A stretch of 64,000 nucleotides of DNA from Siphonodentalium dalli (taxonomy: Eukaryota; Mollusca; Scaphopoda; Gadilida; Siphonodentaliidae): the NCBI GenBank assembly GCA_032622095.1, contig CP136065.1:245335474-245399473 (forward strand). Direction: 5' to 3'. This document shows positions 1-14,400 of this stretch, piece after piece (position 1 is the stretch's first letter; every line of letters starts with the position of its first letter). The position numbers were made by a program, and so were the translations under genes. The notes under the pieces were generated by a model. It was not told the origin of the DNA. It saw only the letters and a program-made list of their open reading frames with translations, and ran no database searches.

Positions 1-31
1 TTTATCTGGCAAGATATGATAAGATAGATAT

Positions 32-284
32 TTAACTCTTTCATGGGGTTCATGACGGGAGCTGTGCTGGTGCAGCATTAAAGACCCTGTGCCAGTGCAT
101 TCTCTTATATAAGCACTGATATATCCTGATATCTGCACTGCCTTACAAGGTCAAGGTCAAGCTTACAATGTATTAGGCTAATTATATATGCGAGGCTACC
201 TATGAGAGACTCACATGTATAAGCAAATGCATTGGCACAGGATTTTCGCAAAATTTCAAGAAGCTCCAGTCATGAAAGGGTTAA
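32..284. mobile_element. TTAA-C small element
   Basis: Runs from TTAACTCTTTCATG to CAGTCATGAAAGGGTTAA, so it is bounded by TTAA with inverted ends. It encloses diverged copies of the hairpin core (GAATGCATTGGC and its complement). Non-coding; piggyBac-like by its TTAA/CCCTTT ends. Confidence 0.75.
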
Positions 285-490
285 GGAATAATCTCTGTTA
301 GCTAATGTAATTACAGCAGACATCATGATGAATCATAGGATAGATTATTACTAAAAATTACATCCCAGTGAAAATATCAACTTGAAAATGCAGTTTAATT
401 GGAAATATTGTTAAATATAGGCAATTTTATAGTGACGTTGTTGTGACGATATTCCTACACTCAACGTTCACATGAGCAAATGGCTCCATA

Positions 491-699
491 TACAATAACG
501 CCCTAAATAATCGACTCCTTAACCACAGCAGAATTATGGGTAACTTTTCAGGATTTAGTCAGAAATATGACTTGTTGCCATTCATCGGAAAGAGAGCTTT
601 CCAATGAATGGCAACAAGTCATATTTCTGACTAAATCCTGAAAAGTTACCCATAATTCTGCTGTGGTTAAGGAGTCGATTATTTAGGGCATTACTGTAA
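491..699. mobile_element. Fold-back element, TACAGTAATGC family
   Basis: The two halves are near-perfect reverse complements over about 100 bases each (ends TACAATAACGCCCTAAATAA and GGGCATTACTGTA). No coding capacity. TA borders and CAGT ends are reminiscent of Tc1/mariner-derived MITEs. Confidence 0.8.
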
Positions 700-721
700 G
701 CGCCTAGCACTTGATCAGGGC

Positions 722-1163
722 CAAGCCTTGAAATAGTGTCTGTCATTTGCAGAATGAGGTCCCCGAGTGTGAATTTAGTTGACGATATATCCCGCACTGT
801 GGGCTGGTGTCATCAAATTCACCCTCTGGGCACCTCATTCTGCTCTGGCCTCAACAGCTATGGGAGACCTGGGATCAGATTGAAATTCCCCAGTTGAAGT
901 TGGTGATATTCACCCATTAGTCACCTCGATTATGCATTTTATCTTCTTCAAAGGGCATATAGAAACTGAACATAATGGAAAAAGTAACTAAAAAGAATGT
1001 TAATTTGAGACTATAGATACATCCCAGAAGATGATTCCTAAGCAGAATGAGGTCCACAGAGGGTGAATTTGGTGATGCTAGCCCACTGTGCTGGATAGCA
1101 TCACTAAATACACCCCCTGGGGACCTCATTCTGCAAATGACAGACACAATATTTGCAGGCTTG
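722..1163. mobile_element. CAAGCCT-family palindromic element
   Basis: Bounded by CAAGCCTTGAAATAG and TTTGCAGGCTTG. Two internal hairpins share CCAGAGGGTGAATTT and its complement. Non-coding nonautonomous element. Confidence 0.72.
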
Positions 1164-1170
1164 CTCGGAT

Positions 1171-1763
1171 TGTCCTGAAACCACTGAACAGCCATGCAGT
1201 CTGCCCTTCTACTATTAATTACAACACAAATTTATACAAACAGCCAGAGTCTGCTCTTTATTGTGTGAAATCAGCAAAGAGGGATATCACAAACAGCTGG
1301 TTTAAGACTATTATTCCTGCATTAAAACCCATTCTTTGGGAAAAAACGCTCTGAAAGCATGGAACAATACCTCATACATGATATGGATTTAACATGAATC
1401 AATTTGTATCATGACAAAATAATATAATTTACAATGTTCTACTCTGTGTATATATCAGATTTTTTCTCCTTTTTTTGCTTTTATTGTATGCTATACTTTT
1501 TGTATAATATATTGTTTTGGAACCACGCGCTGAAAGCAAACTGGCTAAAGGCATAAACCCATTTCTATTGTAATAATGCTCACTGATAATTAACCTTGAC
1601 AAATCATGCAGTCACCGAACGAGCATTCAGCACATTTCGGTGACCATTCAATTGTAATCACTCGTATCCATATAGACAAAAGTTTTGATACTATTCTTCG
1701 AAACGTACAAAACTATTATTCTTTTTATTCCCGTTCAACCTTGCAGAATCCAAACAATCTGAA
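1171..1763. other. No gene seen; AT-rich intergenic or intronic DNA
   Basis: Beyond the last supported exon on the left. It contains T-rich stretches near 1460-1500 and no frame I can defend. Confidence 0.5.
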
Positions 1764-2166
1764 TTAACCCTTTACCCAACAACGGCCATGTGCCAATGCA
1801 TTCTCTTATATATGCGAGTCGACCATAGGTCACCTCTCATATATAAGAGAATGCATTGGCTTAACATATTAAAAATGATAAAAATGTAAGAAAAAATTAT
1901 AAAATTGTTGTAAGAAAAAATGGTAAAAAAAATATTTTTTTTAGGCCAATGCATTCTCTTATATATGCGAGGCGACCTATGGTCGACTCGCATATATAAG
2001 AGAATGCATTGGCACAGGGCATAACTGTAACCATCACAATGTGGTCAATGAACCGGTTCCAATGATATCCATATTTGTATGGTGTTATTAAGACAGACCG
2101 AAGATATTTTAGGCTGTTGAAGCTTTATTTGGGCGTTTTTGGCCGGTTTGTTGGGTAAAGGGTTAA
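1764..2166. mobile_element. TTAA-A small element
   Basis: Ends TTAACCCTTTACCCAACA and TGTTGGGTAAAGGGTTAA. Two copies of the hairpin core flank an A/T linker. It ends 21 bp from the donor of exon 15. Confidence 0.85.
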
Positions 2167-2187
2167 AATGACTGCATATAATATTAC

Positions 2188-2415
2188 CTTCTGAAAGAAG
2201 AGTCGGTAACGATCCGGGATGTCCTGTATGACGTCGATCATGGGCTCTCTGACTATTCCATCTGGCATGGATATTGTTAGGACGAACGGTTCTGCTAGAT
2301 CTTTCACACTGATTTCGTTCCCGTCATTCAGCAATGTAACAGTTATCGTGCTCGATTCATAGGAAATTCCACCATCTGACTTGTTTTGTTTTCCTGGTGT
2401 TGTTGCTTCCATGAT
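2188..2415 (-). CDS. REJ gene exon 15, start of GAIN-like region (residues 780-855)
   Basis: Seventy-six codons, phase 0 both sides. Acceptor TTTTTCACCACAG, donor GTAATA. It includes TVTLLNDGNEISVKDLAEPF followed by VLTISMPDG. The N-G-x-E-I-x-V-x-x-L-x-E-P pattern is familiar from the polycystin-1 region leading into the GPS site. The next exons (GPS, membrane helices, PLAT) must lie left of the window. A TTAA-A element ends 21 bp past the donor. Confidence 0.88.
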
Positions 2416-5400
2416 CTGTGGTGAAAAATGAAATGAAAGTGTCAGATTGAAATTAGCTTCCGCAAAAGGTGATGCTGTAGAAAAAGTCAGGGACCATCTT
2501 AGAGGTCGACTTGGAAGAGGACCAGCCTTGAGGGTGATATGGGAGACATCTTCTCCCTAAAATTACCACTTCCCCCTATATTTGTCCCAGGGAGAAGTAA
2601 CTTCTTTCTCATAAACCAGTATGCATATGTCTGTAAAGCATATTTAAACTATATTGACTAATTATAATGGTGTTCTTACTCACTATAAATGTTTTATAAT
2701 TGGGCTCTTGTGTTGCATAATACTTATTGGATCATAAAAGGGTGATGTTCAGCTAGGCCCGGTGTAAATTGAATTTTAGCCTGTGTTATTTTTCCTGTGA
2801 ACAGTCTTTGTGACTTTCCCTATTTAATACCTCTAGGCTATTCCCTGAAAGAAGCCTGCTGTAGTTTTATAGGTTAACCAATACAGGTAAGTGGGTGCCT
2901 GACAAGGTGTTTTATAGGTTAACCAATACAGGTAAGTGGGTGCCTGACAAGGTAACACATCTGCCCGGGTCAACGAAAATCACACCTAGCCCTCCTGAAT
3001 GACATTAACAAGTCAGAATGGAGCACTGGCTGACGGACCTTAATTACGGCCTTTCCGTTTGTCAACATAAGTAGAGTGAAAGAAATAATGGCTTACAACC
3101 TATCCTTCATATAATTTTACCCACATAATGAAGGTGGTGCACAAATGTATGGATGTCAAAAGAAAGGGGAGGTTGTCTGCTAGGCATATTAAAGAAGATT
3201 CGAGGCTAAATGTGATGATGACCAAGGTACCAATTTCTCACAGACAAATTGCTCCTCGTTCTAATGACATGAATTTTGAGGTGGAGGCTGGATTCTGGAG
3301 CGGTCTATTGGAATTTTGAAAATAGTTTTAGAACGTACCCCACAAAACAAGATTCATTTAATGCCAAAAGTAGAATTTATAAATTTTTGAAAATTACTCC
3401 CAATGAGTTAAAAAGATGCCAAAATGTTTTGATAAGACCATCATCAGTTGCAGTTTGCTGACTATATGCCATGCTAAGCGAATGTCACATATCGTTTCGA
3501 CTCGTTATCTGCAAACCTCTAAGCTATACCCTGTAGAAGTAAAATGGCAAGTTCAAGGACTGTCTCTGTGAAATTGTAGCTTGAATAATTTGTGACCCGC
3601 CATATAAAATCCAGTCGTAAGTCGGGATTCTTTTACCCTGTGCCAATGCATTCTCTTATATATGGGAGTCGACCATAGGTCGCCTCGCATATATAAGAGA
3701 ATGCATTGGCCTAACAATTTTTTATCATTTTAAAAAAATAAATGTTTCTTACAATTTTTAGGACATAAAATAAAAAACATCCATTACCCTGCAGGGAGCC
3801 CCACACATATATAGAAGCATATAGAAGAGTGTCGTCTGCTCATGTTTGTCTGGGGCTCTGTATGGGTGAAATTATAAAATTGTTAAAGAATACAAGAACA
3901 AATTATTAAAATTGTAAAAAATTGTTAGGCCAATGCATTCTCTTATATATGTGAGGCGACCTACGATCGACTCGCATATATAAGAGAATGCATTGGCACA
4001 GGGTAAAAAAATCCCGACTTACAACTGGATTTGATATGGCGGGTCACATTTGATATAAGTCTACTATCCCAACATGGTGTCATCAATTACATGATCTATG
4101 GTGGAATACAAGCCTCAATTTAACCCTTTCAGTGCCAGGGGCCGATCTCATCGGCCCTAATTTACGGTCTGTAAAATCGGCCCTAAAAAAAATGTTAAAT
4201 TTATTTTTAAAGATTTTAGTTTTTTTGGGTATGCTTAAGCATGCTATAGCGAATTTAAAAACAAACTTGTTAAAACTTTAGGGGCATGTTATAACTCAAA
4301 ACTATCACCATGTGTTAATAATTTTGATGCCCATGATAAACATAAGATTCCCTGGCACTAAACTTACAAAATAAGTCTGTTAAAGAATATAAGAACAAAT
4401 TATTAATATTGTAAAAAATAATAACAAATGATGAAAAATTGTTAGGCCAATGCATTCACTTATATATATATGCATATAAGAGAATGCATTGGCACAGGGT
4501 ATATGGGTTGATACAACAATCGGACCTGGCACTGAAAGGGTTAATGTGTCTGACATTTGCAGAATGAGGTCCCCAGAGGATGAATTTAGTGACTATCTCA
4601 CATAGTGGGCTAGCATCACCAAATTCACCCTCTGGGAACCTCATTCTGCTTAGGGCTCATCTTCTAGAAAACAATTATAGTCTTAAATTAACATTGTTTT
4701 TGAAGGGTAGTTTCTATATCCCCTAATTTGCAGAAGATAAAATTCATAATCCAGGTTACTAATAGGTGAACATCACCAACTTCAACTGGGGATTTCAATC
4801 TGATCCTAGGTCTCTCATAGCAGTAGAGGCCTAAGCAGAATGAGGTCACCAGAGGGTGAATTTGGTGATGCTAGCCCACTATGCGGGATAGTGTCACTAA
4901 ATTCACCCTCTGGGGACCTCATTCTGCAAATGTCAAGAAACAATAAATTCAGGCTTGGTGGAAAATTGTCTCAGTGAAATTGTAACTCAAATGTTAACAA
5001 ATTGATCATGTCATCAGGCAAAATAATGCCAATCTATATTTGGTATTTGTCCAAGCCTGAGTTTAGTGTGCCTGTCATTTGCAGAATGAGGTTCCCAGAG
5101 GGTGAATTTAGTGACGCTATCTCGCATAGCGGGGTAGCCTCACCAAATTCACCTCTGGGGGCCTCATTCTGCATGGCCTCATTTTCTATGGGAGACATGA
5201 ACTCAGACTGAAGTACCCAAATGGTGAATGTTGTGATGTACACCCATTGGGAACCTTGATTATGCAATGTGTCGTCTGCCAATTTGGGGATATACAAACA
5301 AGTAAATATTCTAATAATATCTAACCCTTTCATGGCTGGAGCTTTCTGAAATTTTGCGAAATATATAAGAGAATACATTGGCTTAACAATATTTACTTTG

Positions 5401-8400
5401 ACCTTGTAAGTCAGTGCATTCTCCAATATATGCTCCTTAAGTAGACTCGCATATACAAGAGAATGGACTGGCACATGATTTTTTTGAAAGGGTTAATAGA
5501 CGACTTATTTAAAATCACGTTTTTTGGTGACAATTTTAGATCCAAGGTGATTTTTTGCACGAAACCATGTGACAATGATCAATTCACCCTTACTATGAGG
5601 TTGACATATTTGGACATTACCATACCACCAGGGTCCGCGCTGGACTGAAATTCAATTTTGCCAAATAATTTGCCAAATGAAAATATTTTTTGTCAAATTA
5701 ATTTAGCATTTGCCAAATGCTATCCATGATGCTATCCATGATGCTATCCATGATGCTATCCATGATGCTATCCATGATGCTATCCACGATAGTATCATTC
5801 TCCAACCCTAAGTCTTATGTTTCGACACTCGTGGTTTGGACGACTTTTGATATCGATAGAAAAGCAGTTAATTACTAATTAATTAATTTCGCATCTCTGT
5901 TGTGGTTTATAATACAACAATAAGCCAATAACCGAACAATACAATGGGTTGTTTCATCAGAAGGGCACATCACAGCTCAGAGGAGGACTATAGCTATGTA
6001 AACACCACCCCACCACCACAATAACTACTATTTTACCCTTTGAGTGTCAGGGGCCGATCTCATCGGCCCTAAACCTGCAAAATAAGTCTGTTAAAGAATA
6101 TAAGAATAAATTATTAAAATTGTAAACAAAAAAAAATAAAAAAAATTGTTAGGCCAATGCATTCTCTTATATATGCGAGGCGACCTATGGTCGACTCGCA
6201 TATATAAGAGAATGCATTGGCACAGGGTAAAATCGACATGGCACTCAAAGGGTTAATCCCTCCAACCATCGGTACTAAGGCAATGAGATTAACTGCATCT
6301 TAATAGAGGTGTTCATTTTTCCTAAACCTTATTAAAACACCACTATTAAACATAAGAATGTTGTAAGTGTTTCCTGAACTGAATGGTACTGATTGACCAA
6401 TATTTTTCAACTTTCTTGAGGAATTAAAAAGCGACTTACCAAAACTTTTGCCAAATGAAATTATTTTTGGCCAAATGTGAATAATTTGGCAAGTGGCAGC
6501 GCGAACCCTGCATACCACAATATTATACTTACCATGACGTCGACAATTGAGACTAAAGCTAATGCGCTACCAAGATTACTAGGCATCTTTACTGAATTGC
6601 CGGCTCCACTATTAAATGTAGCAGATGGAATGTTAGCACTTTTGGTCTTGGAAATAGTCACAACCTGATGGTTTGTCTCCACAACCTTGTTCTTCCCAAG
6701 AGGCACGAGCTGCGTTGCCAATTTTGACATCACGTTCATGAATGTTCCATAACCCTGAAAAGTCCTTTGAGCCTGTAAGAGAAATGATTTCTTTAAGATA
6801 GAATGTTTAACCCTTTCAAGATGGAAGCTGCACTGGTGCAGCATTAAAGATCCTATGCCAGTGCATTCTCTTAGATATGTGAGTTTCCCATAGAGATCGA
6901 GCCACACATATATATGAGAATGCACTGGGCTTACAAGGTCAAGGTAAATATTGTTAGGCCAATGTATTCTCTTATATATGCAAGGCTCACTATGGGAGAC
7001 TTGCATATATAAGAGAATGCATTGGCACAGCTAGGGTTTTCGCAAAATTCAGGAAGCTCCAGTCATGAAATAGTTAAGCCTTTATAGAGCCCCACAAGTT
7101 GAGAACCATGTACTGCTGAGTGGGCGGGTTAACCCTTTACCCAACAAACCGGCCAAAACCGGCCAAATAAAGCTTCAACAGCCTAAAATATCTTCGGTCT
7201 GTCTCAATAGAACCATACAAATATGGATATCATTGGAACCGGCTCCTTGACCACATTGTGATAGTTACAGTTATGCCCTGTGCCAATGCATTCTCTTATA
7301 TATGCGAGTCGACCATAGGTCGCCACGCATATATAAGAGAATGCATTGGCCTTTTTTTTACCATTTTTACCATTTTTTCTTACATTCTTTAACAATTTTA
7401 TAATTTTTAATGTGTTAAGCCAATGCATTCTCTTATATATGCGAGGCGACCTATGGTCGACTCCCATATATAAGAGAATGCATTGGCACAGGGCCGTTCT
7501 GCTGAGTGGGCGGGTTAAGCCTTGCAGTGTATCTGTCATTTGCAGAATGAGGTTAGCTATCATCCGGAAACCAAAACTACTAACAGACAGACGGACGGTT
7601 GGATAGGTGGACAGACAAATCACATAATACACAGGGTTCCCACTCATTACTGCTATCCAAATTTAAGCACTATTCAAGCACGTTTCATGGACCGCAGTGA
7701 TAAATTTCAAGGACAATTATAGTTGACCATTATATTTTGGCGCTATCATAAAATAGCCTGCAAACATTCTTCCCATATTAGAATTTGTTTTGTTCTAATA
7801 TTGAGGAAAAAAACAGAGTAAGTATTAAATTCTATGAAAATGCGACTCAACGAAAATTATCAGATACATTTTTTATAAGGATTTGAGAGAAATTATTGTT
7901 AAAAAATACTCAATTTGACTAAATTCAAGCACTTATCAAAGGTGATGGGTGAAAATCAAGTACTATTCAAGGAATAAAATGAATTTAAGCACTTTTCAAG
8001 GAATGGTCTGATATTCAAGTACTTTTCAAGAGAGTGGGGACCCTGATACAACCGTATAAAAAGGTGGGTTTTTTTGCCAGTACGTGGCTTTCTAAAAAGT
8101 TCTGGCAACAGTCATTGGATCAAACTTTGCTTCCAACTGTCTGTGTTGTTGAAACAACTGAGTTTGATTTATTTGACACCAGAATAAAGAGTAGATTATA
8201 AGTTTAAAACAGGAATATATTTCCGAATAAATTCTGAAAAGCTACCCATAATTCTGCTGTGGTTAAGGTGTCGATTACTTAGGGCATTACTGTAGTTCAG
8301 TCATTTCTAAAGAGATATTCCTGTTTTAAACTTAGAATCTACTCTTTATTCTGATGTCACACCAAAATTTATATAACAAGCCTGGATATAATCTCTGACA

Positions 8401-11400
8401 TTTGCAGTCCCCAGAGAGTGAATTCGGTGATGATAGCCTGCTGTGCGGGTTAGTATCAGTAAATTCACCCTCCGGGAACCTCATTCTGCAAATGTCACAC
8501 ACTATATCCGGACTTGACCGGGACCAATTAAATTTTACCAAGCTATATAAACCAATCACCAAAAATAATCAACAAAATGTGAGTCAAAAAGGGGCATAAC
8601 TCTGACTATATTCATTGAACCAAACCCAGATTCGACCTTGACTTACACGTGATCGATTCACAAGCCATAATATGAGATAAATCAAATAACAATAACAATA
8701 ACTAAAGTTATCACCCCGACACTAAAAAAAGTGGGACCGGACTCAAATTAAAACTTGACCTGTGAGCAAGGCTCAAAATAATTTATTTTTACTACCTGTC
8801 AAAATGACAGGCACCAAATGGATGGTGTTGGTCTTTTCCAAATGGTGCCTGTCATTTTTCAGATAAACTGTATGAGACAGTATTTAAATTTCCAATCGAC
8901 TTATTATTCGTCAATGTTGCACACATTTTAGTGAGCATCCAATCGGCACCTAGAAAAAACCCATGTTCAAAACTTTACTTCGATTAACAAATACACATGT
9001 AATTCACAAATGACATAATTATATTCACTATGAATTGATCTGAAATTAAAAAAAAAAAGTTTTTACTTTCAATGTCCTATTTGGCTATAGTGGCTCCTTG
9101 GACATACCCAAACAGATACAGATTGTTTAAAAATTTGCATTGGACAAAATGTCCGCCAGATACAGAAGTGCACTGGAAATAAGCTATTTATTGTCGGACA
9201 ATGACCGTGACAGGCCACTTATTTTGAGAATACCTGTAAGGGATCATGTGATTGTACTACGAACCTGTTTTTCCAGCATTTGTCCAAGATTTATGTCTGC
9301 TAGTCGGTGCCTTGCTGCAGCATAAGTATTGTGCTCAGGTCCTGAAAGAGATAGTTTACATCTGAAGTGAGAAGGATGTAGGTCAGTCCTCAAAATATGG
9401 TGCCGGACATTTGCAGAATGAGGGTACATTCAACGAATGGTGACGGTCGGACAAAGAGAACATTGCAACCACTCGGTGACAGCTAATCAGTGTTTTTTTA
9501 TTTTTATATGGAGTCTCTTAGATAAAATATGTGAATGCATTGTCCCAAAATTAGGTGGTAAATGATATACCAATCCAGCAGCACTACTCAAAGGCAAGTC
9601 AGTATGTAAGGTGTTATAAACTGCTCATATCTAGGGCTTAATAATAACAACAACAACCTGGAGTACAGTAATGCCCTAAATAATCGACCTCTTAACGACA
9701 GCAGAATTATGGGTAACTTTTCTGGATTTAATCGGAAATATGGCTTGTTGCCATTCATCGGAAAGCTCTCGGCGAGAGCTTTCCGATGAATGGCAACAAG
9801 CCATATTTCCGCCTAAATCCTGAAAAGTTACCCATAATTCTGCTGTGGTTGTTAGGGAGTCGATTAATTAGGGAATTACTGTATATCCCTTAGGAAATGT
9901 TCAGACAATAAATTCAACAAATGACCATTGATTGTTTGTTATTATCTGAACATTTCTCTCCAATAAATAGGACTCCTTCAGTACATGTACATGTATTATC
10001 TGTTGTCTGCTTATGTTATTTGAACACTGCATCCAAATGAATAATAGACCATTCCAGTGTATATTTTTATAACTGAGTGGGAGAATCCATCCAGTAAAGA
10101 AAGTGTTAAAAAAGATATTTTGCTAAGTATCATTTATTTGTGTGGCATGACATACTTTTTTGTGGGCTTTCCCAGCTGACGTCGGCTTGTGGCTCCTCAT
10201 AAGCAATTTGAATGTCATGTTGTGTTGGATAACTCTGGTGGATATCTGCAGCCTATGAAAATAAATTGATAATAATCAAGATAAGATATAGGCCTATGTC
10301 ATCATACCAAGGTCACACCAATATTATAGCCGAGTACCAAGGTCACACCAATATTATAGCCGAGTACCGGTACCAAGGTCACACCAATATTATAGCCGAG
10401 TACCAAGGTCACACCAATATTATAGCCGAGTACCAAGGTCACACCAATATTATAGGCGAGTACCAATGTCACACCAATATAATAGCAGAGTACCAAGGTC
10501 ACACCAATATTATAGCCGAGTACCAAGGTCATACTAATATTATAGCCGAGTACCAAGGTCACACCAATATTATAACGGAGTACCAAGGTCATACCAATAT
10601 TATACCGAGTACCAAGGTCATACCAATATTATAGCCGAGTACCAAGGTCACATCAATATTATAGCCGAGTACCGGTACCAAGGTCACACCAATATTATAA
10701 CTGAGTACCAAGGTCACAGCAATATTATAGCCGAGTACCAAGGTCACACCAATATTATAGCCGAGTACCAAGGTCATACCAATATTATAGCCGAGTACCA
10801 AGGTCATACCAATATTATAACTGAGTACCAAGGTCATACCAATATTATAGCCGAGTACCAAGGTCACACCAATATTATAGCCAAGTACCAAGGTCACACC
10901 AATATTATAACTGAGTACCAAGGTCACAGCAATATTATAGCCGAGTACCAAGGTCACAGCAATATTATAACTGAGTACCAAGGTCACAGCAATATTATAA
11001 CTGAGTACCAAGGTCATACCAATATTATAGCCAAGTACCAATGTCACAGCAATATTATAGCCGAGTACCAAGGTCACACCAATATTATAACTGAGTACCA
11101 AGGTCACAGCAATATTATAACTGAGTACCAAGGTCACAGCAATATTATAACTGAGTACCAAGGTCATACCAATATTATAGCCGAGTACCAAGGTCACACC
11201 AATATTATAGCCGAGTACCAAGGTCACAGCAATATTATAACGGAGTACCAAGGTCATACTAATATTATAACTGAGTACCAAGGTCACACCAATATTATAG
11301 CCGAGTACCAAGGTCATACTAATATTATAGCCGAGTACCAAGGTCACACCAATATTATAGCCGAGTACCAAGGTCATACTAATATTATAACTGAGTACCA

Positions 11401-14400
11401 AGGTCACACCAATATTATAGCTGAGTACCAAGGTCATACCAATATTATAGCCGAGTACCAAGGTCACACCAATATTATAGCCGAGTACCAAGGTCATACC
11501 AATATTATAGCCGAGTACCAAGGTCACACCAATATTATAGCCGAGTACCAAGGTCACACCAATATTATAACTGAGTACCAAGGTCACAGCAATATTATAG
11601 CCGAGTACCAAGGTCACACCAATATTATAGCCGAGTACCAAGGTCATACCAATATTATAGCCGAGTTGACACAAACGCCTGAGAATATGGTGCCAGACAT
11701 TTGCAGAATGAGGTCATCAAAGGGTGTGTTTTTTGGACAGAAAATACCGCGCCGAATCGAACCGTAGGCCTACCGTTATCTCATTTTCCCACCAAAAGGG
11801 ATATAGAACATGTTAGATCCGAGGCGATGATATATCTGTTTTGTCTGTTAGGAAAATAATATTTTCTTACCAAAACTATGGCTAAAATGGTCACTGTCAC
11901 CACCTTTCGTTCAGTTGGGTACCCACTACCCAGCTTTTTTTAATCTTCAGTTGGGTACCCAGCTTTTGTAAAATATACATTTGGGTACCCAGCTTTATGA
12001 AATCTCACACAGAGCGTGATTTAATTAGTGATTGACATCAGTTGATTGCGAATTGAACCTTTTAAATTTGTGATTACTTGTTTATATGATATATATTTGT
12101 CACGATGCTTGAAAATAATAGCAAAGAAGAATTGTAGACATAGGACATATATGTACCGGTACTGCAGTCCGCTTTAAACAAAGCTGGGTACCCAAATGTA
12201 AATGTTACAAAAGTTAGGTACCCAACTGAAAGTTTTAAAAAGCTGGGTATACCCAACTGAACGAAAGAGGGTGACAATGACCATTTCAGCAAAACTATGT
12301 AACTCTTAATAAGTATCTTGGACACTGAACTAATTGTTATATATACTTCATGTTTCGCATATCGCAGAAGAGTTCAAGAGAAAACAAAATCGAGACGCGA
12401 TTGTCTCCTTTAACATGCTCTATATCCCAAGGTATTAAAATGGTACGCAATACCTAAGGTATATTTATTTTTTCACTCACCGGCAATGCCAAATTATTTC
12501 CCATTACTTTCTGGTCCACCTGATCGTCATTTTCATAAAAGGACCCAAGGTACAGTATGCATTCTCTTTCTTCTTCTACGCTTTCGCAAGATAAGAGCGT
12601 CCTTTCCATTGCTCTTATTACAAATTTCCTAACATATATATAACTACGCAACAATTTAACTATAATTTCTCGTAATTAGTGGGTTCGAAAAATCAAGCTC
12701 TGACGAGGATGCACCATGCGTAATTTGCACTGGGTGTGAGGTCTGAAGTATATATAACCATTAGTTCAGTGTCCAAGATATCTTTGACAGAGATAAAATA
12801 TTTATTAGACAAGCCTGAGCATAGCGGGCTAGCATCCCTAAATTCACCCTCTGGGGACCTCATTCTTTATTATCAAATTTCTATAGAAATTTCTTCACAT
12901 AGATTCTATTTCTTTTTTAGTTTAGCTTCTCTATATCCCCAAATTAGCAGAGGTTCCCAATTAGTGTACATCACAATATTCGCCATTTGGGAACTTCAAT
13001 CTGAATCCATGTCTCCCATAGCAGATGAGGCCATGTAGAATGAGGCCACCAGAGGGTGAATTTAGTGATGCTAACCCGCTAAGCAGGATAGCATCCCTAA
13101 ATTAACCCTCTAGGGACCTTATATTGCAAATGACAGGCACACTAATCTCAGGCTTGATAGTAGACCTGGAGTTGGAATGAATACCAGAAATAAAAAAAAA
13201 TTAAAAGCAATGCAATAAATATGAGTACTCTTCGGCTCCAATTAAAACTGCAGGCCCAAATAATAGTGCAGGTGGGACATTACGTTGAAAGATAATAAAC
13301 GTGCAGGCCCAAATAATAGTGCAGGGGGAACTCTGAGCAAAACATCAACATATTAACGGTGGTTAAACAAAGTATTTTTATAGTATAGGAATAAGTATCA
13401 AGTATAGGAATCAACATAGTATGTGTCATGTGGTGTTTTATTCAATATTTAAATGTTCACATGTATGACATATACAAGTACATACATAAAGTGATACCCG
13501 CAAGCTCACCATTTTGATATCAAAGTCACATAGAAATCTTGAGTTTAATTGTGCTGATTTCAATTTTCATAGCCTCAAAATTAATAAACGTGCAGACCCA
13601 AATAAGCACTGTGTAGGGGGGAAATTACCCAAGAAAATAATAAACGTGCATGCATGTTTATTTGGAGCCCAAGAGTAATAAACAGCCCTGCAAATACAAT
13701 ATTTTTCAAAATAAGTAAAATATATCTCCTAGAAGTCTTTTGCCCACTGAACTCAAGCCTTGAAATAGGGTGTCTGTCATTTGCAGACTGAGGTCTCCAG
13801 AGGGTGAATTTAGTGATGCTACCCCGCATAGCGGGCTAGCATCACCAAATTCACCCTCTGGGAACCTCATTCTGCTGAGGTGTAAGCAGAATGATATCCC
13901 CAGAGGGTGAATTTGGTGATGCTAGCCCACTATGCAGGGTAGCATCACTAAATTCACCCTCTGGGGATATCATTCTGCAAATGACAGACACACTATTTCA
14001 AGGCTTGACTGAACTATATGGTATATTCCCATTTATCTAGGAAGGGTAAACAAACCCCTGAGTTGAAAATGGTACGAAAATTCTATGGTACATTTTATCA
14101 TGGTTCATGACCTCCTGTAATATCCGACCACGTGATCTCCAATACGACAAAACTCTATACCAAGGTTATTCTTCCTCTTTTTCCCCCCATTAGGACATTC
14201 CTCGTGAGCGGGGTCGGTGCGAAACCCTTGCTCAGAGTTCAGTGGGCAAGATACTTCTAGGAGATATATATTTTACTTATTTTGAAAAATATTGTATCTC
14301 TGTCAAAGTTATCTTGCCCACTGAACTATATGGTATAATATAGAATTTTCTGGCAGGTGGAGGCCACGAGAAAAGATAAAAACCCCTATGCACCTCAATC

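Noticed and set aside
6461-7006. Single 181-codon minus-strand gene
   Set aside because: Only the 6533-6772 part is exon. The right part is a TTAA-C element and the left tail is intron after a GTAAGT donor.
10266-11674. Long open frames encoding repetitive peptides (up to 361 codons)
   Set aside because: They follow the 30-bp tandem repeat on both strands and have no start context, splice sites or non-repeat sequence.
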